Notes under the pieces: generated by a model
Seen by the model: the letters and a program-made list of their open reading frames with translations, nothing else
What the model was told of the DNA's origin: nothing
Databases searched by the model: none
Assembly: GCA_050874305.1 (NCBI GenBank)
Contig: JBNMKL010000002.1
Span: 1-64,000 of the forward strand
DNA length: 64,000 nucleotides
Reading direction: 5' to 3'
Origin: Lachnospira sp050874305
GTDB taxonomy: Bacteria > Bacillota > Clostridia > Lachnospirales > Lachnospiraceae
In this document: positions 8,935 to 17,393 of the stretch, in pieces
Layout: each line of letters starts with the position of its first letter
Position numbering within the stretch: position 1 is the first letter of the stretch
Position numbers and translations under genes: made by a program

Positions 8935-9453
8935 ATGGAAGATTTACTAAGAGTTGGCGTTATAACACAGACTCATGGCATCAGGGGAGAGGTTAAAGTA
9001 TTTCCGACAACTGATGATCCTGAAAGATTTAAGGATTTAAAGGAATGTATTATACGTGCAAAAAGACAGGATGTTCATGTAACAGTTTCAAGTGTCAAAT
9101 TTTTCAAACAGTATGTCATTCTGAAATTTAAAGAATATGATAATATTAATGATATTCTTGATTATGTCAAATGTGACCTTCTGGTTACAAGAGATAATGC
9201 CGTTAAATGCGAGCCGGGCGAATATTTTATATGTGATCTTATCGGTATGGATGTCGTAACCGACGAGGGTACCAAGCTTGGTAAGTTGACTGAAGTGTAT
9301 GAGACTGGTGCTAATAATGTTTACGAGGTAACTAATGATAATAATGAACAGGTACTTATTCCTGTTATTGATCAGTGTATACTATCACATGACTGTGATA
9401 CTGGTATTATAACAGTGCATCTGTTACCTGGTTTATTAGACATTAACAAATAA
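8935..9453 (+). CDS. rimM: Ribosome maturation factor RimM
   Basis: About 172 residues. The N-terminal RimM domain begins LLRVGVITQTHGIRGEVKV, and a PRC-barrel follows from about residue 95 (IGMDVVTDEGTKLGKL). RimM binds S19 and assists 30S head maturation. The ATG at 8935 is preferred over the TTG just before it because GGAGG at 8925-8929 is then about five bases away. In almost all Firmicutes trmD follows directly; here a DUF4234 gene follows instead. Confidence 0.94.
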   Translation: MEDLLRVGVITQTHGIRGEVKVFPTTDDPERFKDLKECIIRAKRQDVHVTVSSVKFFKQYVILKFKEYDNINDILDYVKCDLLVTRDNAVKCEPGEYFICDLIGMDVVTDEGTKLGKLTEVYETGANNVYEVTNDNNEQVLIPVIDQCILSHDCDTGIITVHLLPGLLDINK

Positions 9454-9473
9454 TAATTATAGGGGGAATTAAT

Positions 9474-9842
9474 ATGCCAATTGCAAAAAGAAATATAGCA
9501 GTATGTATCATACTTTCTATTATTACATGTGGTATATACGGAATATACTGGTTTATAGTTGTCACTGATGAAGCCAGACAGATTGTGGGTGATGTCAATG
9601 GCACAAGTGGTGGTGTTTCATTCCTTTTAAGCCTTATCACATGTAATCTTTACGGATTATACTGGGCTTATAAGCAGGGCGACAGACTTGATTATGCTAA
9701 ATCTGTCCGCAACATTCCTAATGGAAGCTCTAACATCCTTTACCTTATTCTTGAACTTTTTGGTTTTAACATAATCGCTGTTGCTTTAATGCAGGATTCT
9801 ATCAATAAGGTATTAGATGCAGATGCAGGTTTTAATAGCTAA
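9474..9842 (+). CDS. DUF4234 family small membrane protein
   Basis: 122 residues with three hydrophobic segments (about 7-27, 47-67 and 85-105). Two internally similar blocks, CGIYGIYWF and CNLYGLYWAY, each pair a Cys-x-x-Tyr-Gly motif with an aromatic cluster, the mark of the DUF4234 family. Function is unknown; relatives occur in many Firmicutes, sometimes fused to zinc-ribbon or SHOCT-like segments that are absent here. It occupies the slot between rimM and rplS where trmD would be expected. A good ribosome site (AGGGGG) precedes the ATG. It is 20 bases after rimM and probably in the same transcript; rplS then has its own promoter. Confidence 0.8.
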   Translation: MPIAKRNIAVCIILSIITCGIYGIYWFIVVTDEARQIVGDVNGTSGGVSFLLSLITCNLYGLYWAYKQGDRLDYAKSVRNIPNGSSNILYLILELFGFNIIAVALMQDSINKVLDADAGFNS

Positions 9843-9851
9843 AAAAATATA

Positions 9852-9880
9852 TTGCATTTTTTTACTTGTTATGATATAGT
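9852..9880 (+). promoter_or_regulatory. Candidate promoter of rplS
   Basis: TTGCAT at 9852-9857, 17-base spacer, TATAGT at 9875-9880. Transcription would start near 9887, giving a leader of about 70 bases before the rplS ATG. Confidence 0.5.
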
Positions 9881-9886
9881 AAACAA

Positions 9887-9958
9887 GTTGTGAGAAAAGA
9901 GATGGTCCTCTGTTACATAGATTGTATTAAGAACATCCGAATATTAAGGAGGTCACAC
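9887..9958 (+). promoter_or_regulatory. Putative L19 leader (ribosomal protein autoregulatory 5' UTR)
   Basis: The untranslated leader holds a small hairpin (AGAG 9898-9901 with CTCT 9908-9911) followed by TGTTACATAG. Firmicutes rplS genes are known to carry an autoregulatory L19 leader in this place. The match is from position and remembered appearance only; a covariance search with the Rfam L19_leader model would decide. Confidence 0.42.
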
Positions 9959-10306
9959 ATGAACGAAATTATTAAGAACATTGAAGATGCACAGTTAAAG
10001 GCTAACGTTGACCAGTTTAATGTTGGTGATACAGTTAAGGTATCAGCTAAGATTAAAGAGGGTAACCGTGAGAGAATCCAGGTATTCGAGGGTACAGTAC
10101 TTAAGATCCAGGGTACAGGAGTTCGTAAGACTTTCACAGTTAGAAAGATTTCTAATGGTATCGGCGTTGAGAAGACTTGGCCATTACATTCACCAATCGT
10201 AGAGAAGATTGAGGTTGTTAGACATGGTAAGGTTAGACGTGCTAAACTTAACTACTTACGTCAGAGAACTGGTAAGGCTGCAAAGGTTAAGGAATTAGTT
10301 AAGTAA
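9959..10306 (+). CDS. rplS: 50S ribosomal protein L19
   Basis: 115-residue L19, starting MNEIIKNIEDAQLKANVDQF and containing the conserved stretch GDTVKVSAKIKEGNRERIQ. The ATG at 9959 sits six bases after a full AGGAGG (9947-9952); longer in-frame extensions upstream lack a ribosome site and the family N terminus begins here. L19 lies at the 30S-50S interface. The leader and own promoter suggest separate control from rimM. Confidence 0.97.
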   Translation: MNEIIKNIEDAQLKANVDQFNVGDTVKVSAKIKEGNRERIQVFEGTVLKIQGTGVRKTFTVRKISNGIGVEKTWPLHSPIVEKIEVVRHGKVRRAKLNYLRQRTGKAAKVKELVK

Positions 10307-10327
10307 TTATTTTGTGTCTTAAGATTT

Positions 10328-10364
10328 GAGCATTGGAGAGCCTGGCTTTTCAGTGCTCTTTTTT
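10328..10364 (+). terminator. Terminator after rplS
   Basis: 8-bp stem (10328-10335 with 10351-10358, one G-T pair) with a 15-base loop, followed by six T. It lies between rplS and lepB. Confidence 0.75.
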
Positions 10365-10388
10365 CTAATTACAGAATTGAGGATATAT

Positions 10389-10949
10389 ATGTCAAACTTT
10401 TTAAGAAGATATCAGGAAAATACAACTTTACTTAATATATTAAAGGTTATTTCAGATATAGTTATAATTGCACTTGCTGCGTATGTCATAATTCTTTTTA
10501 CATGTGAGAGGACTAACATAAGCGGTAATTCAATGCAGCCAGTTCTGTGTAATGGCGATAATGTAATGATTAACCGTTTCTCATATGCATATACAAGTCC
10601 AAAAAGATACGATGTCATAGCATTCAAGACATCCGGAACAGGATTTAATAAGATATACATAAAGAGAGTTATCGGTGTTCCCGGTGATAAAGTTGCAATA
10701 ATAGATGGCAAAGTATATATTAATGACGAACAGCTTGTTGATGATGTATTCACAGACAACATCCTTACGGCTGGTCTTGCTGCCAATGCGCTGACACTTG
10801 GCAAGGATGAATATTTTGTATTAGGTGACAACAGAAATAATAGTGAAGACAGTCGTTTTGCCAATATAGGAATTGTCAAAAAGTCTAATATTATCGGTTC
10901 TGCATGGCTTATAACATCGCCTGTAAACCGTTTTGGATTTATCAAATAA
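10389..10949 (+). CDS. lepB: Type I signal peptidase
   Basis: 186-residue membrane serine protease that removes signal peptides of secreted proteins. One N-terminal membrane segment spans about residues 20-38. The catalytic serine is S48 in SGNSMQP and the general-base lysine is K92 in YIKRVIGVPGD; the C-terminal box LGDNRNNSEDSR is present. The ATG at 10389 is chosen because GAGG (10379-10382) is six bases upstream and the preceding in-frame stretch overlaps the rplS terminator. It leads the group lepB-rbgA-rnhB, conserved after rplS in Clostridia. Confidence 0.93.
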   Translation: MSNFLRRYQENTTLLNILKVISDIVIIALAAYVIILFTCERTNISGNSMQPVLCNGDNVMINRFSYAYTSPKRYDVIAFKTSGTGFNKIYIKRVIGVPGDKVAIIDGKVYINDEQLVDDVFTDNILTAGLAANALTLGKDEYFVLGDNRNNSEDSRFANIGIVKKSNIIGSAWLITSPVNRFGFIK

Positions 10950-10965
10950 AGTCAAGGAGATTTAC

Positions 10966-11811
10966 ATGGATTATCAATGGTACCCTGGTCATATGACCAA
11001 AGCTAAACGAATGATGGAAGACAATATCAAGCTTATAGATTTAGTCATAGAGATAATTGATTCAAGAATTCCGTTTAGCAGCAGAAACCCTGACATAGAT
11101 ACATTAGCAAAGAACAAATCAAGAATCATTCTTTTGAACAAATCCGACCTGTCAGATGACAGCTCTAATCAGGTGTGGATGGATTATTACAAAAACAAGG
11201 GATTTTACTGCCTTAAAATCAATGCCAAGAATGGCTATGGTTTAAAGCAGCTTCCTGCACTTATTAACGAGGCATGTAGTGCCAAGATTGAAAGAGATAA
11301 AGCTAAAGGCATACTTAACAGACCAATAAGGGCTATGATTGTCGGTATCCCTAATGTCGGCAAATCTACTTTTATCAATGCATTTGCTGGAAAAGCCTGT
11401 ACCAAGACAGGTAATAAGCCCGGCGTTACTAAAGGTAAACAGTGGATTCATATCAACAAAAATCTTGAACTGCTTGATACACCCGGCATATTATGGCCTA
11501 AATTTGATGATAAAATGGTCGGCATGCGTCTTGCCATGATAGGTTCAATGAACGACCAGGTTCTTAATATAGAAGACCTGTCATTTGAAATTCTTAAATT
11601 CATCAAGGAAAATTATCCGGGACTTATAAATGCCCGTTATGAAATAGATGAAGATCAGGAAGTTATAGACATAATGAACCAGATTGGCGAAAAGAGAGGA
11701 TGCCTTAAGAAAAATGCGCTCATAGACTATGAGAAACTTGCAGGCATTATTGCAGATGATTTCAGAAGTGGAAGAATCGGCAGAATAACTCTTGAGATGC
11801 CTTCAAATTAA
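10966..11811 (+). CDS. rbgA: Ribosome biogenesis GTPase RbgA (YlqF)
   Basis: 281-residue circularly permuted GTPase needed for late 50S assembly (incorporation of L16 and other late proteins). It begins MDYQWYPGHMTKAKR, the family signature. Motif order is permuted: G4 NKSD at 58-61 comes before G1 GIPNVGKST (about 130) and G3 DTPG (about 178). The C-terminal domain runs from about 220. The ATG at 10966 is chosen for the AGGAG six bases upstream and the family N terminus; an upstream in-frame TTG would add 11 unrelated residues. Confidence 0.95.
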   Translation: MDYQWYPGHMTKAKRMMEDNIKLIDLVIEIIDSRIPFSSRNPDIDTLAKNKSRIILLNKSDLSDDSSNQVWMDYYKNKGFYCLKINAKNGYGLKQLPALINEACSAKIERDKAKGILNRPIRAMIVGIPNVGKSTFINAFAGKACTKTGNKPGVTKGKQWIHINKNLELLDTPGILWPKFDDKMVGMRLAMIGSMNDQVLNIEDLSFEILKFIKENYPGLINARYEIDEDQEVIDIMNQIGEKRGCLKKNALIDYEKLAGIIADDFRSGRIGRITLEMPSN

Positions 11812-11834
11812 ATATTCCAAAGGAGAACTGTGCA

Positions 11835-12503
11835 ATGACTAAAAAAGAAGAGGCTGCTTTAAAGCGTGCAGAAAAATTAGCAAAAGAACAGCAGCGTATA
11901 GAGGACATGTGCATATACGAAAAAGAACATTCCGATTGTGATTATATATGCGGCATAGATGAAGTTGGAAGAGGTCCTCTTGCTGGTCCTGTCGTTGCAT
12001 GTGCAGTAGTTCTTCCTAAAGATGCAAGGATTCTATATGTCAATGATTCCAAAAAGTTAAGCGAGAAAAAACGTAATGAATTATATGACGTGATAACTAA
12101 AGATGCTGTTTCTTATGGAATAGGTGTAGTTGACTGGAACGTAATTGACGATATTAATATTCTTCAGGCAACATATGAAGCCATGCGTCAGGCTATTAAT
12201 AATCTTAGTGTAAAACCCGATATATTACTTAATGATGCTGTTACAATTCCAGAAGTTGCTATACCACAGGTTCCAATCATAAAAGGTGATGCAAAGAGCC
12301 TGTCTATCGCATGTGCAAGTATTGTAGCCAAAGTGACAAGGGATAGAATGATGGTAGAATATGATAAAATCTATCCCGGATATGATTTTGCATCCAACAA
12401 AGGATACGGAACAGCTAAACACATTGATGCATTAAAACTTCAGGGTCCTTCTCCAATCCATAGAAAGACCTTTATCAAAAATATTAATACACCAAGAGGT
12501 TAA
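11835..12503 (+). CDS. rnhB: Ribonuclease HII
   Basis: 222-residue RNase HII that cuts RNA in RNA-DNA hybrids and single ribonucleotides in DNA. A basic/acidic helical extension of about 38 residues precedes the catalytic core, which starts with GIDEVGRGPLAGPVV carrying the first Asp-Glu pair. SIACASIVAKVTRD and the C-terminal NKGYGTAKH are conserved family motifs. It follows rbgA by 23 bases with AAAGGAG, and its stop is two bases before the next start. Confidence 0.95.
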   Translation: MTKKEEAALKRAEKLAKEQQRIEDMCIYEKEHSDCDYICGIDEVGRGPLAGPVVACAVVLPKDARILYVNDSKKLSEKKRNELYDVITKDAVSYGIGVVDWNVIDDINILQATYEAMRQAINNLSVKPDILLNDAVTIPEVAIPQVPIIKGDAKSLSIACASIVAKVTRDRMMVEYDKIYPGYDFASNKGYGTAKHIDALKLQGPSPIHRKTFIKNINTPRG

Positions 12504-12505
12504 AT

Positions 12506-14095
12506 ATGGCTATTAATCTATCATCTCTATTAAACCAATTAAATAACAGCCAGGTCAATGGTGCTTCCTCTGATTATTCTAAAGTCTCTATATCAGATAA
12601 TCAAGGTAACATTGATAACTCTGGGCTTGCCATGTTAAAAAACATGTTATCAGGTGAGACATTCTCTGGCAAAATCATAGGTTTAAAAGATGATACCGCA
12701 TTGATTATGCTTAACAATGGTTCCAGTGTCAGTGCAAGATTATCAGATGATTCCAATATATCCGTAGGGCAGAATATAACCTTCCTTATCGAAGAAAACA
12801 CACCTGACAATATCAGGCTTAAACCACTTGGAGCTTCTGGACAGGAAGCTATTCTTATCGACAAAGCACTTGAAGCTGCTAATCTGTCGCCCAATGAATC
12901 CAATATCAAAATTGTATCACAGCTTCTTGACATGAATATGCCAATAGATGCAAAGACATTAGGCGATATGGTTAAATATTCCCTTCAATATCCAGACAGC
13001 AATCTTAATACAATAGCTAATCTTATGCGTCTTGATATGCCTATAACTGCCGAGAATATTGCACAGTTTGATGCCTATAGAAGTCTTGAGCATTCAGTTT
13101 CTGGCAATTATGAGGTTATGGGAGAGCAGCTAAACGATATAATAAGCAATATATTAAATAACCCATCTGATTCTGTTGCTGCCTCAGACCAGACTATTAA
13201 TTTTATCAACACACTTTACTCTGCTGATGAAACTGGCAGCAATACCGCTGATGTGCCAAGCAGCCTTTTAACTAACGTGTTATCAGATAAAGAATTAAAT
13301 ACTTTGAAAGAAGCATTTTCTAATTCTGGCTCTTCTGAAGTTTCAGATACATTCAATGAAATAATGCAGAAGCTTGATAATAAGACTGCAACTGTCAAAG
13401 ATATCGTTACTTCTTTAATTGATTCCAAGTCCGATTTATTCAAAGATAAACCAGACCTTAAATCATCTTTGCTTCAGGAGATATCTCCTAAACTTGTAGA
13501 ACAGATGATAAACGAAACACTCAAGATAACACCTGAAAATATCGCAAAGCAGGACGGCATCAAGAATTACTATAAGCGGGTGAAATCAATTCTTGAGAAA
13601 GCTGAAAAAGAGCTTACAGATGATGGTTTCTCTGACATGAATAAGAATCTTAATCAGGTAAAATCCAATATTGATTTCATGAATGACCTTAACAAGAATA
13701 TGACATACTTCCAGATGCCGGTACATTTCAAACATAGCAACGGAGATGGCGAGCTATATGTATTCACGAATAAAAAAGCTTTATCAAAAAACACTGACAA
13801 CGTGAGTGCACTTCTTCATCTCGATATGGATAACCTTGGCCCTATGGATGTATATGTAAAGATGGCGGGAAAGAATGTTACAACTAATTTCTGTCTTGAG
13901 ACAGAAGAGCTTCTGGATTTCGTATATTCTAATATTGATAAGCTTAATGACAGACTTGAAAAACTTGGTTACAATACCAGATTTGAAATGAATGTTACTC
14001 CAAAGAATAATTCATTTAATTTTGTAGACGATTTTATAGAGAAGGATATTCCTTCCCACTCTACATCACAGTTTGTTTTTGATATTAAAGCCTGA
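12506..14095 (+). CDS. FliK-like (YlqG-type) protein
   Basis: 529-residue soluble protein. The first 350 residues are Asn/Ser/Asp-rich and helical with no clear domain. The C-terminal part (about 400-500) resembles the FliK hook-length-control C-domain: LLHLDMDNLGPMDVYVKMAG, then LDFVYSNIDKLNDRLEKLGY. Position is informative: in Bacillus subtilis rbgA-rnhB are followed by ylqG and ylqH, a FliK-like and an FlhB-tail-like gene, and the same pair occurs here. No other flagellar gene is in the window, so a role in flagellar or type III export is inferred from similarity. The start is two bases after the rnhB stop, so translation is probably coupled. Confidence 0.7.
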   Translation: MAINLSSLLNQLNNSQVNGASSDYSKVSISDNQGNIDNSGLAMLKNMLSGETFSGKIIGLKDDTALIMLNNGSSVSARLSDDSNISVGQNITFLIEENTPDNIRLKPLGASGQEAILIDKALEAANLSPNESNIKIVSQLLDMNMPIDAKTLGDMVKYSLQYPDSNLNTIANLMRLDMPITAENIAQFDAYRSLEHSVSGNYEVMGEQLNDIISNILNNPSDSVAASDQTINFINTLYSADETGSNTADVPSSLLTNVLSDKELNTLKEAFSNSGSSEVSDTFNEIMQKLDNKTATVKDIVTSLIDSKSDLFKDKPDLKSSLLQEISPKLVEQMINETLKITPENIAKQDGIKNYYKRVKSILEKAEKELTDDGFSDMNKNLNQVKSNIDFMNDLNKNMTYFQMPVHFKHSNGDGELYVFTNKKALSKNTDNVSALLHLDMDNLGPMDVYVKMAGKNVTTNFCLETEELLDFVYSNIDKLNDRLEKLGYNTRFEMNVTPKNNSFNFVDDFIEKDIPSHSTSQFVFDIKA

Positions 14096-14121
14096 TTTAT
14101 GGGCAGTAAAAGAGGTATCTT

Positions 14122-14436
14122 ATGGCAGATTATTCAGGTAATAAAAGTACCAGCGATAATACAGAAAAAAAAAAGAAAATATCTGTTGCACTTGAATATG
14201 TTCCGGGAGAGGAAGCTCCTAAAATCATAGCAACTGGTAAAGGAGAACTTGCTGAAAAAATCATTGAAAAAGCTAAGGAATCCGATGTTCCTGTATATGA
14301 AGATTCCAAATTAGCTGCCACTTTGTCAAAACTTGAAATTGGAGATATGATTCCTCCTGAATTATATAATGTTGTTGCCGAGATTCTTGTATTCGTAGAT
14401 GACTGCGACAGAATCAGAGCCAAAACAAAGCACTAA
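14122..14436 (+). CDS. FlhB C-terminal-domain-like protein (EscU/YscU/HrcU family, YlqH-type)
   Basis: 104 residues. After a charged leader (Ser/Lys-rich, about 1-20) comes a fold matching the cytoplasmic domain of the export switch FlhB: VALEYVPGEEAPKIIATGKG, then AEKIIEKAKESDVPVYEDSKLAATLSK and GDMIPPELYNVVAEIL. In FlhB the first of these segments contains the self-cleaving NPTH; here it reads EYVPGEEAPK, so cleavage is not expected. No membrane domain is present. Pairs with the FliK-like gene just upstream, as ylqG-ylqH do in Bacillus. Function unproven. Confidence 0.8.
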   Translation: MADYSGNKSTSDNTEKKKKISVALEYVPGEEAPKIIATGKGELAEKIIEKAKESDVPVYEDSKLAATLSKLEIGDMIPPELYNVVAEILVFVDDCDRIRAKTKH

Positions 14437-14453
14437 AATAATAAAGGATTACT

Positions 14454-14795
14454 ATGAATAATCGTAAAACTGGTTCTATCTGGGAAGATAAAGCGTGTGA
14501 ATATCTTATATCGAATAACATGACAATCATCGAGCGTAATTACCGCTGCCGTATGGGTGAGATTGACATTATCGGAAAAGATGCCGAAACATATATATTT
14601 GTTGAAGTAAAATACAGAAGCAGTTCCCACTATGGATTATCGTATGAGGCAGTAACACCCAAAAAGCAGCATACAATCATTAATGTAGCTAAACATTATC
14701 TTATCAGTCACAATATCCCCATGAATAATAAAATAAGATTTGATGTGTGTGGATTTGATAATGGTATTATCACTTATATAAAAAATGCATTTTAG
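14454..14795 (+). CDS. YraN family (UPF0102) predicted nuclease
   Basis: 113 residues of the UPF0102 family, a restriction-endonuclease-like fold. The conserved motif GEIDIIGKD followed by YIFVEVKYRSS gives the Asp and the Glu-x-Lys of a PD-(D/E)xK site. Substrate and role are not established; relatives usually lie near rnhB, as here. It starts 17 bases after the FlhB-like gene. Confidence 0.88.
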   Translation: MNNRKTGSIWEDKACEYLISNNMTIIERNYRCRMGEIDIIGKDAETYIFVEVKYRSSSHYGLSYEAVTPKKQHTIINVAKHYLISHNIPMNNKIRFDVCGFDNGIITYIKNAF

Positions 14796-14810
14796 TACTG
14801 GAGAATTTCT

Positions 14811-15734
14811 ATGATACCTTCATTTAAAGATTATAATGAGGCAGTTAAAGGGCTTAAAAGAATACAGCCTGACAGCCAGTTAAAAAATAATAATAACTAT
14901 GTAGATACAGTTTTTCTTGATAACAATAACAATGTTCCAATGTTTCATTTCGCGGAACTTAAAAAATATGACTGGTTAAGCCAGTCATTCTCTACAAGGC
15001 TTGGCGGTGTAAGCAGTGATATATATGAGACCATGAATTTGTCATTTAACTTGTCCGATTCACATGATAATGTATTAAATAACTTTAAAATTATCGCTGA
15101 TTCTATAGGCATTCCAGTAGAGAATATGGTATATTCTAAGCAGACACATACCACTAATGTCTTAAAGATTGATGACAGCCATAAAGGCATGGGAATTCTC
15201 AAAGACAGAGATTACGATAACATTGATGGTCTGATAACTAATGTTCCAGACATATGCCTTGTAACATCATTTGCAGACTGTATTCCTGTTATTATAATTG
15301 ACCCAGTAAAGAAAGTTATAGCCTCTCTGCATTCAGGATGGCGTGGAACAGTTGGTAATATCTCAAAGAATGCTATAGATATCATGCAGAAATACTACGG
15401 CTGCAATCCAGAACATCTTCTTGGATTCATTGGTCCGGGAATATGCAGTAACTGTTATGAGATAAGCCTGGATGTAGCAGATGAATTTACCAGTGCATAT
15501 TCTGACAGCCAGATACCTATGATTCTTAAACCCGGAAAGAGCAGTGACAAGTTTTACCTTGATTTACTCATGGCTAACAGAATTAATCTTACCAATTGTG
15601 GTATTGATATGTCTAATATATATACTGCTGATGTATGTACATGCTGTAATCCACAGCTTTTATCATCACACAGGGCAACTGGTGGTAAAAGAGGATTAAT
15701 GTGCAATTTCATCTATATAAAAGGAGCTGACTAA
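14811..15734 (+). CDS. pgeF: PgeF/YlmD family peptidoglycan editing factor (DUF152, multicopper polyphenol oxidoreductase fold)
   Basis: 307 residues. Core metal-site motifs are VTSFADCIPVI (about 150), SLHSGWRGTVGNI (about 172) and, near the end, CTCCNPQLLSSHRATGGKRG. Homologues (YfiH/PgeF, YlmD) have been shown to remove wrongly incorporated serine-type UDP-MurNAc precursors or to act on purine nucleosides; earlier laccase labels are doubtful. About 45 N-terminal residues before the conserved part are unusual. The stop codon shares its last base with the next start. Confidence 0.88.
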   Translation: MIPSFKDYNEAVKGLKRIQPDSQLKNNNNYVDTVFLDNNNNVPMFHFAELKKYDWLSQSFSTRLGGVSSDIYETMNLSFNLSDSHDNVLNNFKIIADSIGIPVENMVYSKQTHTTNVLKIDDSHKGMGILKDRDYDNIDGLITNVPDICLVTSFADCIPVIIIDPVKKVIASLHSGWRGTVGNISKNAIDIMQKYYGCNPEHLLGFIGPGICSNCYEISLDVADEFTSAYSDSQIPMILKPGKSSDKFYLDLLMANRINLTNCGIDMSNIYTADVCTCCNPQLLSSHRATGGKRGLMCNFIYIKGAD

Positions 15735-16429
15735 TGAACGATTTCGATTTAATAACTAATCCTAATGAAGCAGACTACGATAATATTAATGAAGAGCTGT
15801 TCATGAAAAAGGCGGAAGAGAGCACTAAATTCGCCGAATTAATGATGATGTACAGAAGTGCTATACGTGAAGTCCAGACTAAGCTTGAGAATCTGAATGA
15901 TGAATTCATGACAAGCAGACAAAGAAATCCTATCGATAGTATTAAGACACGTATAAAAAGTCCTACAAGCATATACCAGAAGCTTGCAAAGCGTGGCAAA
16001 CCACTCACATTGCAGTCAATCGCTGACAATCTCAATGACGTGGCTGGCGTAAGAGTTGTGTGTCCATTTATAAGTGATATATATGATGTCGCCAAGATGC
16101 TTATATCGCAGGATGATATTGAAGTTATGGAAGTTAAAGACTACATAAAGAATCCTAAACCTAATGGATACAGAAGCCTGCATTATGTTCTTATCATACC
16201 TATATTCCTCTCAACTGGAAAAGAGTATATGAAGGTTGAGGTACAGATAAGAACAATAGCTATGAATTTCTGGGCAAGTCTTGAACACCAGATGCATTAT
16301 AAACAGTTTGAGAATAACGATATGCCAGAAATTGTTAACGAGCTTACAAAGTGTGCAGAAAATATCTATCACACAGACGTGAGAATGCAGGAATTAAGAG
16401 AAGATATCAGTAACCTTACTAATGAATAA
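15734..16429 (+). CDS. Small alarmone synthetase ((p)ppGpp synthetase, RelA/SpoT synthetase domain only)
   Basis: 231 residues with a single RelA/SpoT synthetase domain. Key blocks are KTRIKSPTSIYQKLAKRG (ATP side), NDVAGVRVVCPF, KPNGYRSLHYVL and VEVQIRTIAMNFWASLEHQMHYK, the last two being the GTP-binding and catalytic Glu-x-Gln-x-Arg region. There is no HD hydrolase, TGS or ACT domain, so it should only make alarmone. It shares one base with pgeF and so is translationally coupled. A second paralogue lies at 23113. It converges on the minus-strand gene at 16434 with no visible terminator. Confidence 0.9.
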   Translation: MNDFDLITNPNEADYDNINEELFMKKAEESTKFAELMMMYRSAIREVQTKLENLNDEFMTSRQRNPIDSIKTRIKSPTSIYQKLAKRGKPLTLQSIADNLNDVAGVRVVCPFISDIYDVAKMLISQDDIEVMEVKDYIKNPKPNGYRSLHYVLIIPIFLSTGKEYMKVEVQIRTIAMNFWASLEHQMHYKQFENNDMPEIVNELTKCAENIYHTDVRMQELREDISNLTNE

Positions 16430-16433
16430 TTAA

Positions 16434-17237
16434 TTATCTTTTCTTTTTCTTACCAACTCTTAACATAAGGAATAATATAAGAGCAAGTACTCCGACAAAT
16501 AACAGCAGACTTAAAAATGAAGTCATTATCTCAACAAAGAATGGATTATCCATGATTGTTTTCTTAATTGGCTTATAGTCTGCTGTATTTATTATATCTG
16601 TAAGCATATTATTCATCTTTTCTGTTATCGCCGGCTGATTAGTCTGCAATGTGAATACGACAGCTTTTCCCTGCATAATTGTATAATATTTCTTAAGGTA
16701 GACAGTTACAAGATTGCCGGATACAGATGTCACCTCTGTCATAAAATAATTGACATTATTAAGCTTAACAATACCACTGTCAGTTATTGTCTCTGTAACA
16801 GCATCCGTACTTTCTTTAAGATTTTTTGCACTTTCTATATATTCATTAAAATATTCTTCGAGTTCTGACTGCGATATCTCGTCGAAGTTAGAAGCACCTG
16901 TTGGAGCTTTCTTACCACTTAAAAGGATTTCATAATCAACATCACCTTCTTTAGGAATAAGCTCAAGGTAAATGTTATTAAGCTGCAACGCAGCTCTTAC
17001 TTCCTCAACATCACTTGCTCCAATCTTATCAAGATATGAATTATTAGATGTCATATTCTGTGTAAATCCTACAAGGTCTTCAGTTACAGTAACTGCAACG
17101 TCAAGGTCAGCAAGATTATAGGTGTAAGTGTCTGAACTGGTATCTGCCATTGCTGTAACACACATTGATGCAGTCATAAAAACTGATACTGCAAGACACT
17201 GTAATTTTCTTAATATTGAATGTTTCTTAAGTTTCAT
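16434..17237 (-). CDS. Secreted, C-terminally membrane-anchored protein of unknown function
   Basis: 267 residues that I do not recognise. The N terminus has a signal peptide (MKLKKHSILRKLQC, then a hydrophobic core ending in AMADTSS), the middle of about 190 residues is soluble and mixed alpha/beta, and one membrane helix (SFLSLLLFVGVLALILFLML) lies at about 240-260 before a final RVGKKKKR. The expected topology is an extracytoplasmic domain with a C-terminal anchor. The start at 17237 is chosen because AAGGAAC lies eight bases upstream; a longer in-frame start at 17279 lacks a site and a signal-peptide-like beginning. Stands alone on the minus strand between two plus-strand operons. Confidence 0.72.
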   Translation of the reverse strand: MKLKKHSILRKLQCLAVSVFMTASMCVTAMADTSSDTYTYNLADLDVAVTVTEDLVGFTQNMTSNNSYLDKIGASDVEEVRAALQLNNIYLELIPKEGDVDYEILLSGKKAPTGASNFDEISQSELEEYFNEYIESAKNLKESTDAVTETITDSGIVKLNNVNYFMTEVTSVSGNLVTVYLKKYYTIMQGKAVVFTLQTNQPAITEKMNNMLTDIINTADYKPIKKTIMDNPFFVEIMTSFLSLLLFVGVLALILFLMLRVGKKKKR

Positions 17238-17303
17238 TTGACAAGTTCCTTTACAATTAGACTTATTTAGCTTAAACACTATACTTACAACATATCATAC
17301 AAC

Positions 17304-17332
17304 TTTACAAAATGCAATTTTATTGATATTAT
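17304..17332 (+). promoter_or_regulatory. Candidate promoter of the der-plsY-gpsA operon
   Basis: TTTACA at 17304-17309, 17-base spacer and TATTAT at 17327-17332, in the divergent gap before der. Both boxes match five of six consensus bases. Confidence 0.48.
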
Positions 17333-17393
17333 ATATAAGTATGTTTTTCTTAATTTTTTATTAATTTGTTTTATGAAAGGGTATTGATTATAT

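Noticed and set aside
10412..10945. 177-codon open frame antisense to lepB
   Set aside because: lepB motifs on the plus strand explain the sequence; the antisense frame has no ribosome site.
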